A DNA stretch of 14,210 nt from JBBRCX01 sp038204465 (lineage in GTDB: Bacteria > Planctomycetota > Phycisphaerae > Tepidisphaerales > Tepidisphaeraceae): NCBI GenBank assembly GCA_038204465.1, contig JBBRCX010000111.1:1-14210 (forward strand). Reading direction: 5' to 3'. A model generated the notes under the pieces. That model searched no databases. It saw only the letters and a list, made by a program, of their open reading frames with translations, and was not told the DNA's origin. Below, in pieces: positions 1-6,868 of the stretch. Every line of letters starts with the position of its first letter. Within the stretch, counting starts at the first letter, position 1. Both the position numbers and the translations under genes were made by a program.

Positions 1-90
1 CGGGCGGTTTTGGGGTGGTCTGTTTAGGGTCTGCGGGTGGCGAGGGTTTTGAATGGTTTGGTAAGCCGACGGAACTGCGGTGTTTGGTTC

Positions 91-211
91 CTGGGGGCGG
101 GGTGGGTGGGCGGTGGGAGCGTCATGGGAATTCGATGGAGGATCGATGGTCGCCGCATGGGGAGGGGATGGTGCGGCGATGGGGATCGCATGGGGCGCGC
201 ATGGGTTTTTC
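91..211 (+). repeat. 11-bp-period ATGG array
   Basis: The tetramer ATGG occurs at 124, 135, 146, 157, 168, 179, 190 and 201, which is eight consecutive steps of exactly 11 bp. In the same phase, positions 91, 102 and 113 read CTGG, GTGG and GTGG, so the array can be extended to about 11 units. Only the four-base core is conserved; the seven-base spacers differ (GAATTCG, AGGATCG, TCGCCGC and so on), apart from being G-rich. Phase is lost after 211, although a GTGG at 234 is back in register. Because 11 is not a multiple of 3, every reading frame meets the core in all three phases. Each plus frame therefore shows a frame-independent peptide periodicity of 11 residues with M, W and HG/DG; this is a by-product, not proof of coding. 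Confidence 0.85.
93..110 (+). other. G-quadruplex-forming G-tract cluster
   Basis: Four runs of three or more G (93-97, 99-102, 104-106, 108-110) are separated by single bases C, T and T, with further GG and GGG runs up to 117. Four G-tracts with one-base loops are the pattern expected of a very stable parallel G-quadruplex. The G-rich strand is the plus strand, which is the template strand for transcription running leftward out of the propeller gene. Whether it folds in the cell is inference. Confidence 0.6.
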
Positions 212-270
212 GCGTGGGAAGCGGGTTTTTGTTGTGGGAGGTTTGGCAGTTACCAGTGCAGTCGATTAAC

Positions 271-297
271 GCCGACCAGAAGCTAATCGCTGGCGGC
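271..297 (-). terminator. Possible weak hairpin after the propeller gene
   Basis: Just beyond the stop of the leftward propeller gene, the arms at 290-297 and 271-279 can pair over eight base pairs with one bulged base, around a 10-base loop. No run of T follows on the minus strand, so this is not a canonical intrinsic terminator. It is simply the best structure within reach of the stop codon. Confidence 0.25.
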
Positions 298-302
298 AGG
301 TT

Positions 303-1961
303 TCACTCGCCGGGACGGGTCTCCGCGGAATGGCGATGGTCGCGCCGCTCACCATAGAGACCGTCTTCGGGGACGAGGCGGAAGATCTGGCCCGTGCCGC
401 GGGTAATGCGGTCCTTGCCGTTCTTCACTTCGACTCGGCCGAAGTCGAGGATGTATAGGGCGCCATCGGGTCCGAATTTCAAGTCGATCGGACGTTCCAG
501 CGCATCCAGAAAGTGCGGGCCCATTTCGCTGGCAGCCCGCCCGCTGGTGTTTCGGACGAATTCACTCACCTGCTTGCTGTCCACGTCGACCCGCATGACC
601 TTCCGTCCCTGCGGCGCGCGCAGTTTCCTGCCGCTGGTTGCGAAGGGGGCGCGGTCGCCGAACAGCGCGACGATGGCCTGGTTGCGGAAATCCTTGAACC
701 GCCCCGCGCCAGCCGGAACGAAGGCGACGTGCGCGGCGCCGGATAACGATGGGAAGGACGCCTGCAGCAGAGTTTCCCGATCGGGGGCGACCAGTCCGCT
801 GGCTTCATGATCGATCACGAAGTCGATGTCGGGGTAGCCGCTGCGGAGAATCATCTCCGGTGGGGGCTGGAAGCGTTCGTCCTTGATGGGATACAGGTCA
901 GCGCTGTAATCGGGCCAGCCATACCACGTTCCGCCGGGCACGATGCGCAGCAGCGCGTCGGGGTCGTCCTTCACCGGGCGCGTGCCGCGCTGTTCCATGC
1001 CGTTGTTGGTGGCGTAGATACGGCCAAACTCGTTCACCGCAAGTCCGCGCGGGTAGCGAATTCCGACGGCCTCGACGCGCAAATCACCGCCCATCGCGGC
1101 GACGGAATAGACCGCGCTGCTGGGCTTGCCGTTGGGAGCCTTGAAGACCCGCGTCTTGTTGCTCTGGTCGAAAGGTTGGAAGGGCGCGGTGACGGCCAGG
1201 TCAGGCGGGCCGAACAAGCCGGCGAGCGGGTTGGGTGAATTCAACCGCACGCCGCGTAATCGCAGCGTGGTCCAGGGCTGGTCGCAGAACTTCAGGTGCC
1301 CGGGCACCCAGCCGGTCTGGAAGTTATCGACGCCGACGACGCCGCTGTTGGTGGCGGCGCCTACGCCGAAATAGAGCCGGTTGTTGGGCCCGAAGACCAG
1401 ATCGGTGACGCCGTAATCGCCTTGCGCCGGGAGGTCGGCGACGATGGTGGTATGGCTGCCGTCATAGCCAAGGGCGGTGATGACGCCCCGGTCATTCGCA
1501 TCGCGGTGCGAGACGTAGACCTTCCCGTCGTGCACCGTGATGCCGCCGACCGGCCCGTAGATCCTGAACTCCGACCCGCCAAGGTTGAATGGAAGACGCC
1601 GCACGTAGGGGTAGATGTCGAAGCGCGTACCGTCGATCCTGAATCCGAAGATGTGCGGCTCATCGCCCGCGGCGCCGCTCTCGGCGATGAGGATCGAGCG
1701 GTTGGCGTCGAACGCGATGGCGGATGGGGCAGTCAGGCTGCGGATGAATGGCTGCAGGACCAACCCGGCCGGCGTCTCCACGATGGCGCGATCGATCGGC
1801 CGCTGTTCCTCCGCGGTAAGGACGCGTGCGGCGGGCGTGCAGCCCGGGCCCGCGAGGCAGAGCAAGCCGAGCATCAATACGACAACCCCTGCCGCACGGA
1901 ACGTGGGCAGCCGGCGAACGTGCCGCCCAGAGGATTTATCCGCCCGCCCGACGCCCTTCAT
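303..1961 (-). CDS. Exported beta-propeller protein of the sugar (sorbosone) dehydrogenase type
   Basis: A 552-residue protein. After a basic N-terminus there is a hydrophobic segment (about residues 22-38) ending at A-G-P-G-C, so it is exported; the Cys could suggest a lipoprotein, but the box is a poor match. The rest consists of propeller blades with repeated F/V-G-P-x-x-x-L-Y strands, Y-G-W-P-D-Y at 347-352 and a late P-D-G-A-L-Y-I-L-D-F-G blade, all typical of the soluble PQQ glucose/aldose/sorbosone dehydrogenase fold. The catalytic His expected before the L-V-F-G-P strand appears to be Tyr-183, so dehydrogenase activity is uncertain. I start at ATG 1961, which has GGAG six bases upstream; a GTG seven codons earlier lacks such a site. 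The gene begins about 57 bp after mdh ends and probably shares its transcript. The propeller family call is firm; cofactor and substrate are not. Confidence 0.75.
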   Translation of the reverse strand: MKGVGRADKSSGRHVRRLPTFRAAGVVVLMLGLLCLAGPGCTPAARVLTAEEQRPIDRAIVETPAGLVLQPFIRSLTAPSAIAFDANRSILIAESGAAGDEPHIFGFRIDGTRFDIYPYVRRLPFNLGGSEFRIYGPVGGITVHDGKVYVSHRDANDRGVITALGYDGSHTTIVADLPAQGDYGVTDLVFGPNNRLYFGVGAATNSGVVGVDNFQTGWVPGHLKFCDQPWTTLRLRGVRLNSPNPLAGLFGPPDLAVTAPFQPFDQSNKTRVFKAPNGKPSSAVYSVAAMGGDLRVEAVGIRYPRGLAVNEFGRIYATNNGMEQRGTRPVKDDPDALLRIVPGGTWYGWPDYSADLYPIKDERFQPPPEMILRSGYPDIDFVIDHEASGLVAPDRETLLQASFPSLSGAAHVAFVPAGAGRFKDFRNQAIVALFGDRAPFATSGRKLRAPQGRKVMRVDVDSKQVSEFVRNTSGRAASEMGPHFLDALERPIDLKFGPDGALYILDFGRVEVKNGKDRITRGTGQIFRLVPEDGLYGERRDHRHSAETRPGE

Positions 1962-1967
1962 AAGCAA

Positions 1968-1971
1968 CTCC
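1968..1971 (-). promoter_or_regulatory. Ribosome binding site setting the propeller gene start
   Basis: On the minus strand this reads GGAG, six bases before the ATG at 1961. It lies inside the longer frame that begins with GTG at 1982, and so argues for the downstream ATG as the true start. Confidence 0.6.
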
Positions 1972-2018
1972 GTGTGCCGCACCGCGATTCGTCCGGTTCC
2001 TGCAAGCTCGAGGCCCGA

Positions 2019-2954
2019 TCAGATCTTCACCGCGCGAACGAGTTCCTTCACGTGGTCGATGCTGCTCTGGAACATCTTGCGCTCGTTCTCGTCCAGTTCG
2101 ACCTCGATGACCCGCTCCACGCCTTCGGTGCCGAGCACGCAGGGCACGCCGACGAAATACCCGCCGACCCCGTACTCCTTTTCGCAGTAGGCGGCACAGG
2201 GAAGGATGCGCTTCTTGTCGCGGATGATTGCCTCGGCCATCTGGACGGTGGCGGCGGCGGGAGCGTAATAAGCGCTGCCGGTCTTGAGCAGACCGACGAT
2301 CTCCGCGCCGCCGTTGCGGGCGCGCTTGACGATTTCATCCAGGCGGTCTTTCTTGATGAGTTGGGTGATGGGGATGCCGCCGGCGAAGGTGTAGCGCGGG
2401 AGCGGGACCATGTCGTCGCCGTGCCCGCCCATTAGCAGCGCCTGCACGTCTTCGACGCTGCAGCCGATCTCCATTGCGAGGAAGGTGCGGTAACGCGCGG
2501 TGTCGAGGATGCCGGCCTGGCCGACGATCCGCTTGGTGGGAAAGCCTGAAGCTTTCCAGGCGACATAGACCATCGCGTCGAGCGGGTTGCTGACGACGAT
2601 CATCACTGCGTTGGGAGAGCTTTTCGCGACGTTCTCGGCGACGCTCTTGACGATCCCGGTGTTGATGTTGATCAGGTCGTCCCGGCTCATTCCGGGCTTG
2701 CGGGCCACGCCGGCCGTGACAATGACCACGTCGCTGCCGACGGTCGGCTCATAGTTGGTCGTTCCGGTGATCTTGCTGTCAAAGCCCTCGATCGGCGAGC
2801 TTTGCATCAGATCCAGCGCCTTGCCCGCCGGCATCCCCTCGGTGGCAGGGATGTCGACCAGGACGATATCCCCCAATTCCTTGCTGGCCGCCCAGTGCGC
2901 GCAGGTCGCGCCGACATTCCCGGCGCCGATGATGCTGATCCTCGCACGTCGCAT
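2019..2954 (-). CDS. mdh: Malate dehydrogenase (LDH-like type)
   Basis: A 311-residue cytoplasmic enzyme interconverting malate and oxaloacetate with NAD in the TCA cycle. The Rossmann dinucleotide motif G-A-G-N-V-G is at 10-15, with Asp-34 at the end of the second strand, the usual mark of NAD preference. The substrate loop A-R-K-P-G-M-S-R carries Arg-85 and Arg-91; Arg at the first position, where lactate dehydrogenases have Gln, indicates malate. Asn-123 (V-S-N-P-L-D), the Asp-151/His-178 pair (I-L-D-T-A-R-Y-R and G-G-H-G-D-D) and Arg-154 complete the active site. Length is normal for the group, which is often about 310 residues. AAAGGA lies six bases before the ATG. The downstream propeller gene is on the same strand 57 bp away. 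Nothing is missing or odd. Confidence 0.97.
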   Translation of the reverse strand: MRRARISIIGAGNVGATCAHWAASKELGDIVLVDIPATEGMPAGKALDLMQSSPIEGFDSKITGTTNYEPTVGSDVVIVTAGVARKPGMSRDDLININTGIVKSVAENVAKSSPNAVMIVVSNPLDAMVYVAWKASGFPTKRIVGQAGILDTARYRTFLAMEIGCSVEDVQALLMGGHGDDMVPLPRYTFAGGIPITQLIKKDRLDEIVKRARNGGAEIVGLLKTGSAYYAPAAATVQMAEAIIRDKKRILPCAAYCEKEYGVGGYFVGVPCVLGTEGVERVIEVELDENERKMFQSSIDHVKELVRAVKI

Positions 2955-2988
2955 TCAAATTCCTTTCGATCCTGTTCGCGGCCCAGCG

Positions 2989-3016
2989 ATTATCAGCAAA
3001 GGGGTAGGAGATTCAA
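2989..3016 (-). promoter_or_regulatory. Candidate sigma70-type promoter for mdh
   Basis: On the minus strand, TTGAAT (3016-3011) and GATAAT (2994-2989) are separated by 16 bases. They match the consensus -35 and -10 boxes at four and five of six positions. Transcription would start near 2982, giving a leader of about 28 bases with the AAAGGA ribosome site inside it. This is the AT-richest spot in the 231-bp divergent region between mdh and the M16 peptidase gene. I see no equally good pair facing the other way. Confidence 0.4.
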
Positions 3017-3175
3017 CGTCAGGCGAATCCGCCGACAAGGGCGTTATTCGGACTTGTGCAATTGCGTCATTCACCGGGAGGCGGCGCCACCGTGCGCAGC
3101 GAGAGTGTGCTGAGGAGTCGCGGCCCGGTCGACTCGGGTCACCACTGCGATTACAACCACGGCGAAGATGATTTC

Positions 3176-3180
3176 GGAGG
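3176..3180 (+). promoter_or_regulatory. Ribosome binding site setting the M16 peptidase start
   Basis: GGAGG sits five bases before the ATG at 3186. An in-frame ATG at 3168 lies upstream of this site and has no comparable signal, and only the shorter product starts with a clean signal peptide. Confidence 0.65.
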
Positions 3181-3185
3181 CAAGC

Positions 3186-6119
3186 ATGATCGGCCGCGCC
3201 CCTGCGCGATTCCTCGTAGCGCTCATCCTTACGCTGGGCGTGATCCCTCCGCACGCGGCGCAGAGCCAGCCTGCGCAGACCTTGAAAGCGACGAGCAGGC
3301 CGAGCGCGCCGGCGCCGATTTCATTTCAGGAGGAGACGCTCGATAACGGGCTGCGCGTCATCTATGCGCCGCTGCACCAGACGCCGGTGGTTCATGTGCG
3401 TGTGATCTATCACGTGGGGAGCCGGGACGAGCGGCCGGACCGGCAGGGCTTCGCCCACATGTTCGAGCACATGATGTTCCGCGGGTCGGCGCACGTGAAG
3501 CCGGAAGAGCACATGAAGCTGATCGGCATCGTGGGCGGCATTTCGAACGCGTTCACCAGCTTTGACCAGACGGTCTACCACGACACGATCCCGAGCAATC
3601 AGCTCGATCTTGCGCTGTATCTCGAGGCCGATCGGATGGCGAGCTTCAAGGTCGACGAGAACATCTACAAGACGGAGCGCAAGGTGGTGGCCGAGGAATG
3701 GCGAATGAAGCAGAACCGCCCGTACGGCAACCAGTACGAAGACTTCATGAAGAACGCCTTCACTTCACACAGCTATCGCTGGACGCCAATCGGCAACATG
3801 GACCACCTGCGGGCGGCGGACGTGGCGGAGCTGCAGGATTTTTTTAATACGTATTACCTGCCAAACAACGCGATCCTGGTGATCTCGGGCGACATCGATG
3901 TCGAGGCGGCGCGCAAGGCGGTCAAGCGCTATTTCAAGCGGATCCCGGCCGGCGAGCAGCCCGGGCGCGAGATTCCGAAGGAGCCGGAACAGAACGAAGC
4001 GCGGCAGGCTGAAGTCGCGTACCACGTGCCGCTGCCGGCGGTAATGATCGGATATCACCTCCCGCAATATAAATCGGAGGACCACTATGCGATGTCGCTG
4101 CTCTCCTCGATCCTCAGCGGCGGGCATTCCAGCCGGCTCGACCGCCTGCTGGTGAACAGCGAGAGCCCGCAGGCGGTGGACGTGTACGCCAACCACATGC
4201 CATTGGAAGACGCGGGCCTCTTCATCGTCGGCGCAACCGTCATGCAGGGACGCGCGCCGCCGGGCGTGGAGCAGAAGCTGACGGAAGCGATTGCCGACAT
4301 CTGCGGCCGGCCGGTGAGTGACGAAGAGCTGGAGAAGGCCAAGACCGCGGAGCGGATCGGGCTGTTGCACGGTCGGGAGACCGCGAACAGCCTGGCGGTG
4401 CAATTGGGGGACGAGGCGCTGTTCGGAGACGACGCGAACCGCGTGAACACTGCGCTGGCGAAGCTGCAGGCGCTGACTGCGCAGGACATTCAACGTGTGG
4501 CCAGGAAGTATCTGGAGCCGAACCGTGCGACGGTGCTGCGCGTGAAGCCCGACCCGCTGGGGAAGGCGGCCCGCGCGGCGACGACGCAGGCCTCGATGGA
4601 GACGCCGGTGGCGCCCGCGACGCGGCCGGTCACGGCGCGTTCGGTCACGTTTCCACCTGAGTATCCGGCGTCGCCTTCGGTGGCGCAGACGTTGGCGAAT
4701 CCGAAGTTTGAAAAAGGAACAGAGCTGAACGTCGCAGGGGTGCGCGTCATCGTCATGCCCGACGCGAGATTGCCGTTGGTGAACTGGAGCCTCACCATGC
4801 GCCGCGGGTCACACAGCGACCCGAAGGGACAGGAGGGTCTCGCCTGGCTCACCGGAAATATGGTTCGCCGCGGGGTGAAGGGCCTGTCGTACGATCAGCT
4901 CAACGAAGACCTTGAATCGCGCGGGATTTCGATCGAAGTGAGTGACGGCGGCGACTTCACGCGCCTCGCAGGTTCATCCACCACCGAGCAACTGCAACAT
5001 GCGCTGCAGCGCGCACGACAGCTGCTGCGCGAGCCGACTTTTCCGGAGGCGGAATTCCGAAAGCTCAAGGAACAGAAGATCAACGAGTTGAGCCTGAGCC
5101 GCGAGAGTCCATCGTACGTCGCCTCGCAGGACCTGGACGCCGCTCTGTTCGGTGATTCGCCGCTGGGCGTGCAGCCGACCCCGGAGAGCGTCTCCGCGAT
5201 TTCGCTGGGCGATGTGAAACACTTCTATGGGAGCAGTTACCGGCCCAACGAGGCGATTCTCGTTCTCGCGGGTGACGTGACGCTCGAGAAAGGCAAAGAA
5301 CTGGCCGGGCAACTGCTCGAGGGTTGGGAGAGCGGGCGCGAACTTCCGGCTGCGGACTATCATCTGCCCGCTGCTCCGGCCAAGCGACACATCATCGTGG
5401 TGGACCGGCCGGGCGGGAAACAGAGCACCGTGCGGATGGGCGTGCGCGCTTACGATATCAGCGATGACATCAAATTCGCCGGCTCGATTGCAGGACAGAT
5501 CCTGACCGCGGGCATCGACTCGCGTCTGGGCCGGTATGTCCGGGCGGAAAAGGGCCTGGCGTACGGCGTTCACGGCGTCTTTCAGCCCGGGCGGCATGGC
5601 GGCGCGTTTATCGCCGCCACCGACACGGCGGTGGAATCCACCGCTGACGCCATCGAAGCAATGTTCAAAGTCTTCAACGACATGCGCGGCGCCGACGTTA
5701 CAGCCGCGGAATTGTCGGAGTCCAAGACGCGGGTGGCCGGTGGGATGGTGATGGGGATGCAGACGATTCAGCAGCAGGCTGGCTACCGGGTCGATGGGAT
5801 CCTCAATAATTACCCGATTGACTACTATGACAAATATCCTGCGCGGATCGGAGAGGTGACGGCGGAACAGGTGCACGAAGTGATGAATCGCTATGTGAAG
5901 GATGGAGAGATGGTGATCGTGGTGGTTGCGCCGGCCGAAGCGGTTCGGGGGCAACTCGAGCGGCTGGGAGAGGTGGAGGTGGTTCCGATGCCGGCGCAGC
6001 GGAAAGGGGCGGCGCCGACGACGCAGGAACTGGTGAAGCCCGCGGCTGTAGGGGCGGGTTTCAAACCCGCCCGCATGCGAGCGTCGCGCACACGCCCGAT
6101 ACGGTGGCAGCGCGTTTGA
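3186..6119 (+). CDS. Exported fused M16 (pitrilysin/insulinase-type) zinc metallopeptidase
   Basis: A 977-residue protein with a signal peptide (basic start, hydrophobic residues 9-20, probable cleavage after His-Ala-Ala near 25). The N-terminal half carries the inverted zinc motif H-M-F-E-H (His-91, Glu-94, His-95). The third ligand is one of the two Glu in V-V-A-E-E-W (170/171), 75-76 residues later, as the family requires. The C-terminal half repeats the fold without zinc ligands (G-L-A-W-L-T-G-N-M replaces the motif) but keeps the substrate-gripping Arg/Tyr pair (Arg-786, Tyr-793, seven apart as in insulysin). Active and inactive halves, often encoded by two genes elsewhere, are thus one chain forming a clam-shell chamber, probably in the periplasm, degrading peptides. 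The last 24 residues are encoded by a palindromic repeat rather than by family sequence. Substrate unknown. Start chosen from GGAGG at 3176. Confidence 0.93.
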   Translation: MIGRAPARFLVALILTLGVIPPHAAQSQPAQTLKATSRPSAPAPISFQEETLDNGLRVIYAPLHQTPVVHVRVIYHVGSRDERPDRQGFAHMFEHMMFRGSAHVKPEEHMKLIGIVGGISNAFTSFDQTVYHDTIPSNQLDLALYLEADRMASFKVDENIYKTERKVVAEEWRMKQNRPYGNQYEDFMKNAFTSHSYRWTPIGNMDHLRAADVAELQDFFNTYYLPNNAILVISGDIDVEAARKAVKRYFKRIPAGEQPGREIPKEPEQNEARQAEVAYHVPLPAVMIGYHLPQYKSEDHYAMSLLSSILSGGHSSRLDRLLVNSESPQAVDVYANHMPLEDAGLFIVGATVMQGRAPPGVEQKLTEAIADICGRPVSDEELEKAKTAERIGLLHGRETANSLAVQLGDEALFGDDANRVNTALAKLQALTAQDIQRVARKYLEPNRATVLRVKPDPLGKAARAATTQASMETPVAPATRPVTARSVTFPPEYPASPSVAQTLANPKFEKGTELNVAGVRVIVMPDARLPLVNWSLTMRRGSHSDPKGQEGLAWLTGNMVRRGVKGLSYDQLNEDLESRGISIEVSDGGDFTRLAGSSTTEQLQHALQRARQLLREPTFPEAEFRKLKEQKINELSLSRESPSYVASQDLDAALFGDSPLGVQPTPESVSAISLGDVKHFYGSSYRPNEAILVLAGDVTLEKGKELAGQLLEGWESGRELPAADYHLPAAPAKRHIIVVDRPGGKQSTVRMGVRAYDISDDIKFAGSIAGQILTAGIDSRLGRYVRAEKGLAYGVHGVFQPGRHGGAFIAATDTAVESTADAIEAMFKVFNDMRGADVTAAELSESKTRVAGGMVMGMQTIQQQAGYRVDGILNNYPIDYYDKYPARIGEVTAEQVHEVMNRYVKDGEMVIVVVAPAEAVRGQLERLGEVEVVPMPAQRKGAAPTTQELVKPAAVGAGFKPARMRASRTRPIRWQRV
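6045..6071 (+). repeat. Palindromic repeat, copy 1, inside the peptidase 3' end
   Basis: A 27-base unit whose core is a near-perfect palindrome: ten bases from 6051 pair with ten ending at 6071, around a single central C. Its reverse complement recurs at 6148-6173. In the peptidase frame it encodes V-G-A-G-F-K-P-A-R, and the peptidase stop codon falls in the sequence between the copies. It resembles REP/BIME-type dispersed repeats; from this window only two copies can be shown. Confidence 0.8.
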
Positions 6120-6147
6120 ATATCGGTGCCGCGCAACGAAAAAAACC

Positions 6148-6173
6148 GGCGGGTTTGAAACCGCCCCTACAGC
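6148..6173 (-). repeat. Palindromic repeat, copy 2, inverted
   Basis: Reverse-complement partner of 6045-6071, identical over 26 bases apart from one missing C in a run of three. The two copies are separated by 76 bp and could pair into one long stem enclosing the peptidase stop codon. Alone it can also fold on itself (about seven base pairs with one bulge), and it is followed by another hairpin at 6172-6188 (two seven-base arms around TT). Together these may slow or stop transcription between the peptidase gene and the next operon, though no T-run is present. Confidence 0.75.
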
Positions 6174-6222
6174 GCGCCTTGGCGCGCGGGTAGCATGTGA
6201 GTGTGCACTTCGGGGAAGGCTT

Positions 6223-6864
6223 ATGAGAGCGTTGGCGGCAATGGTTCTGGCGGTCGTGCCGTTGGTGATTAGCACCGCGCGGCTCGGCGGCGGCGATTCA
6301 GCTTCCGATCGGAACTCCGGCGCCGTTTCCGGCAAGGTGGTGGTGACAGCGAGCGACGCGCTGCCGGAGATGATTGTCTTTCTGGAAGCGGCTGACGCGG
6401 AGAAGAAGTTTGAGGTCGATGCCTCTCAGGCGGTCGCGGTTTCACAGCGCGGGGCGCTGTTCGATCCTTCACTCGTGGTGATTGCGGCGGGGCAGACGGT
6501 GGAGTTTGTTAACGACGAGAGCCGCCCGATCGAGCACAACGTCTTCTCGCGCTCGCCGGCGAAACAGTTTGATCTGGGGCTCTACCGGCCTGGCGCGAAG
6601 GGGAAGAAGGTCACGTTCGAGAAGCCCGGCCCGGTGCGAATCTTTTGTTCGATTCATCGGTATATGGACGGCGTGGTTTACGTCTGTCCGACGCCCTTCT
6701 TCGCGAAGGTCGGCGCCGACGGAAGCTACGAGATCGCCAACGTTCCGGCCGGCAATTACCGCGTCAAGACGTGGCAGCGCAGTCCGCGCTACAGCGAGCA
6801 GGACGCGCCGCTTGCGGTGAAGGCGGAGCCGATGACGTTGAACCTCACCCTCAGCCGCAAGTGA
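6223..6864 (+). CDS. Secreted cupredoxin with carboxypeptidase-regulatory-like tail
   Basis: A 213-residue protein with a short N-terminal signal sequence (hydrophobic about 4-18). A plastocyanin-like domain spans about 35-155 and shows all four type-1 copper ligands: His-105 (I-E-H-N-V) and the C-terminal cluster Cys-142, His-145, Met-148 (F-C-S-I-H-R-Y-M). This should be a blue copper protein working outside the cytoplasm in electron transfer or copper binding. Residues about 165-213 (G-S-Y-E-I-A-N-V-P-A-G-N-Y-R-V) form a small beta domain of the carboxypeptidase-regulatory type, often fused to such cupredoxins. The ATG follows GGGGAAGG at 6212-6219. It is the first gene of a tight operon with a lipoprotein (4-bp gap) and an adenylate cyclase. 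The domain call is strong; the redox partner is unknown. Confidence 0.85.
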   Translation: MRALAAMVLAVVPLVISTARLGGGDSASDRNSGAVSGKVVVTASDALPEMIVFLEAADAEKKFEVDASQAVAVSQRGALFDPSLVVIAAGQTVEFVNDESRPIEHNVFSRSPAKQFDLGLYRPGAKGKKVTFEKPGPVRIFCSIHRYMDGVVYVCPTPFFAKVGADGSYEIANVPAGNYRVKTWQRSPRYSEQDAPLAVKAEPMTLNLTLSRK

Positions 6865-6868
6865 AACT

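Larger units (their letters stand above)
1..302. other. Intergenic stretch without a convincing gene
   Basis: No reading frame here has a good ribosome binding site or a recognisable product. The short plus-strand frames start at weak codons and owe their apparent composition to a short-period repeat. The stretch holds a G-tract cluster (93-110), an 11-bp-period ATGG array (about 91-211) and, close to the stop of the leftward propeller gene, a weak hairpin (271-297). The rest, including 1-90, is G/T-rich with nothing I recognise. A gene beginning left of the window cannot be excluded, but nothing at the edge looks like the end of one. Confidence 0.6.

Noticed and set aside
15..269. 84-residue plus-strand frame with an 11-residue repeat R-W-x-x-H-G-x-x-M
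   Set aside because: The periodicity arises in every frame from the 11-bp ATGG array. The GTG start has no ribosome site and the protein resembles nothing I know. It is kept as part of the repeat finding, not as a gene.
1919..1961. Propeller protein as a lipoprotein
   Set aside because: The Cys after the hydrophobic segment is preceded by A-G-P-G, not by a proper L-A/S-G/A box, so lipidation is not claimed; only export is.
1296..2435. Long plus-strand frame of 379 codons opposite mdh and the propeller gene
   Set aside because: It lies antisense to two well-supported genes. Its composition (rich in Ala, Asp, Val, Gly and Arg) is that of a shadow frame in GC-rich DNA, with no domain or start signal.
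3839..3845. Run of seven T inside the M16 peptidase gene, a possible frameshift or slippage site
   Set aside because: The frame continues unbroken through the run with normal family sequence on both sides (L-Q-D-F-F-N-T-Y-Y-L-P-N-N), so there is no sign of a frameshift.
4974..6335. 453-codon minus-strand frame opposite the M16 peptidase
   Set aside because: His/Arg-rich shadow of the peptidase frame that also runs through the repeat pair and into the cupredoxin start. No recognisable domain.
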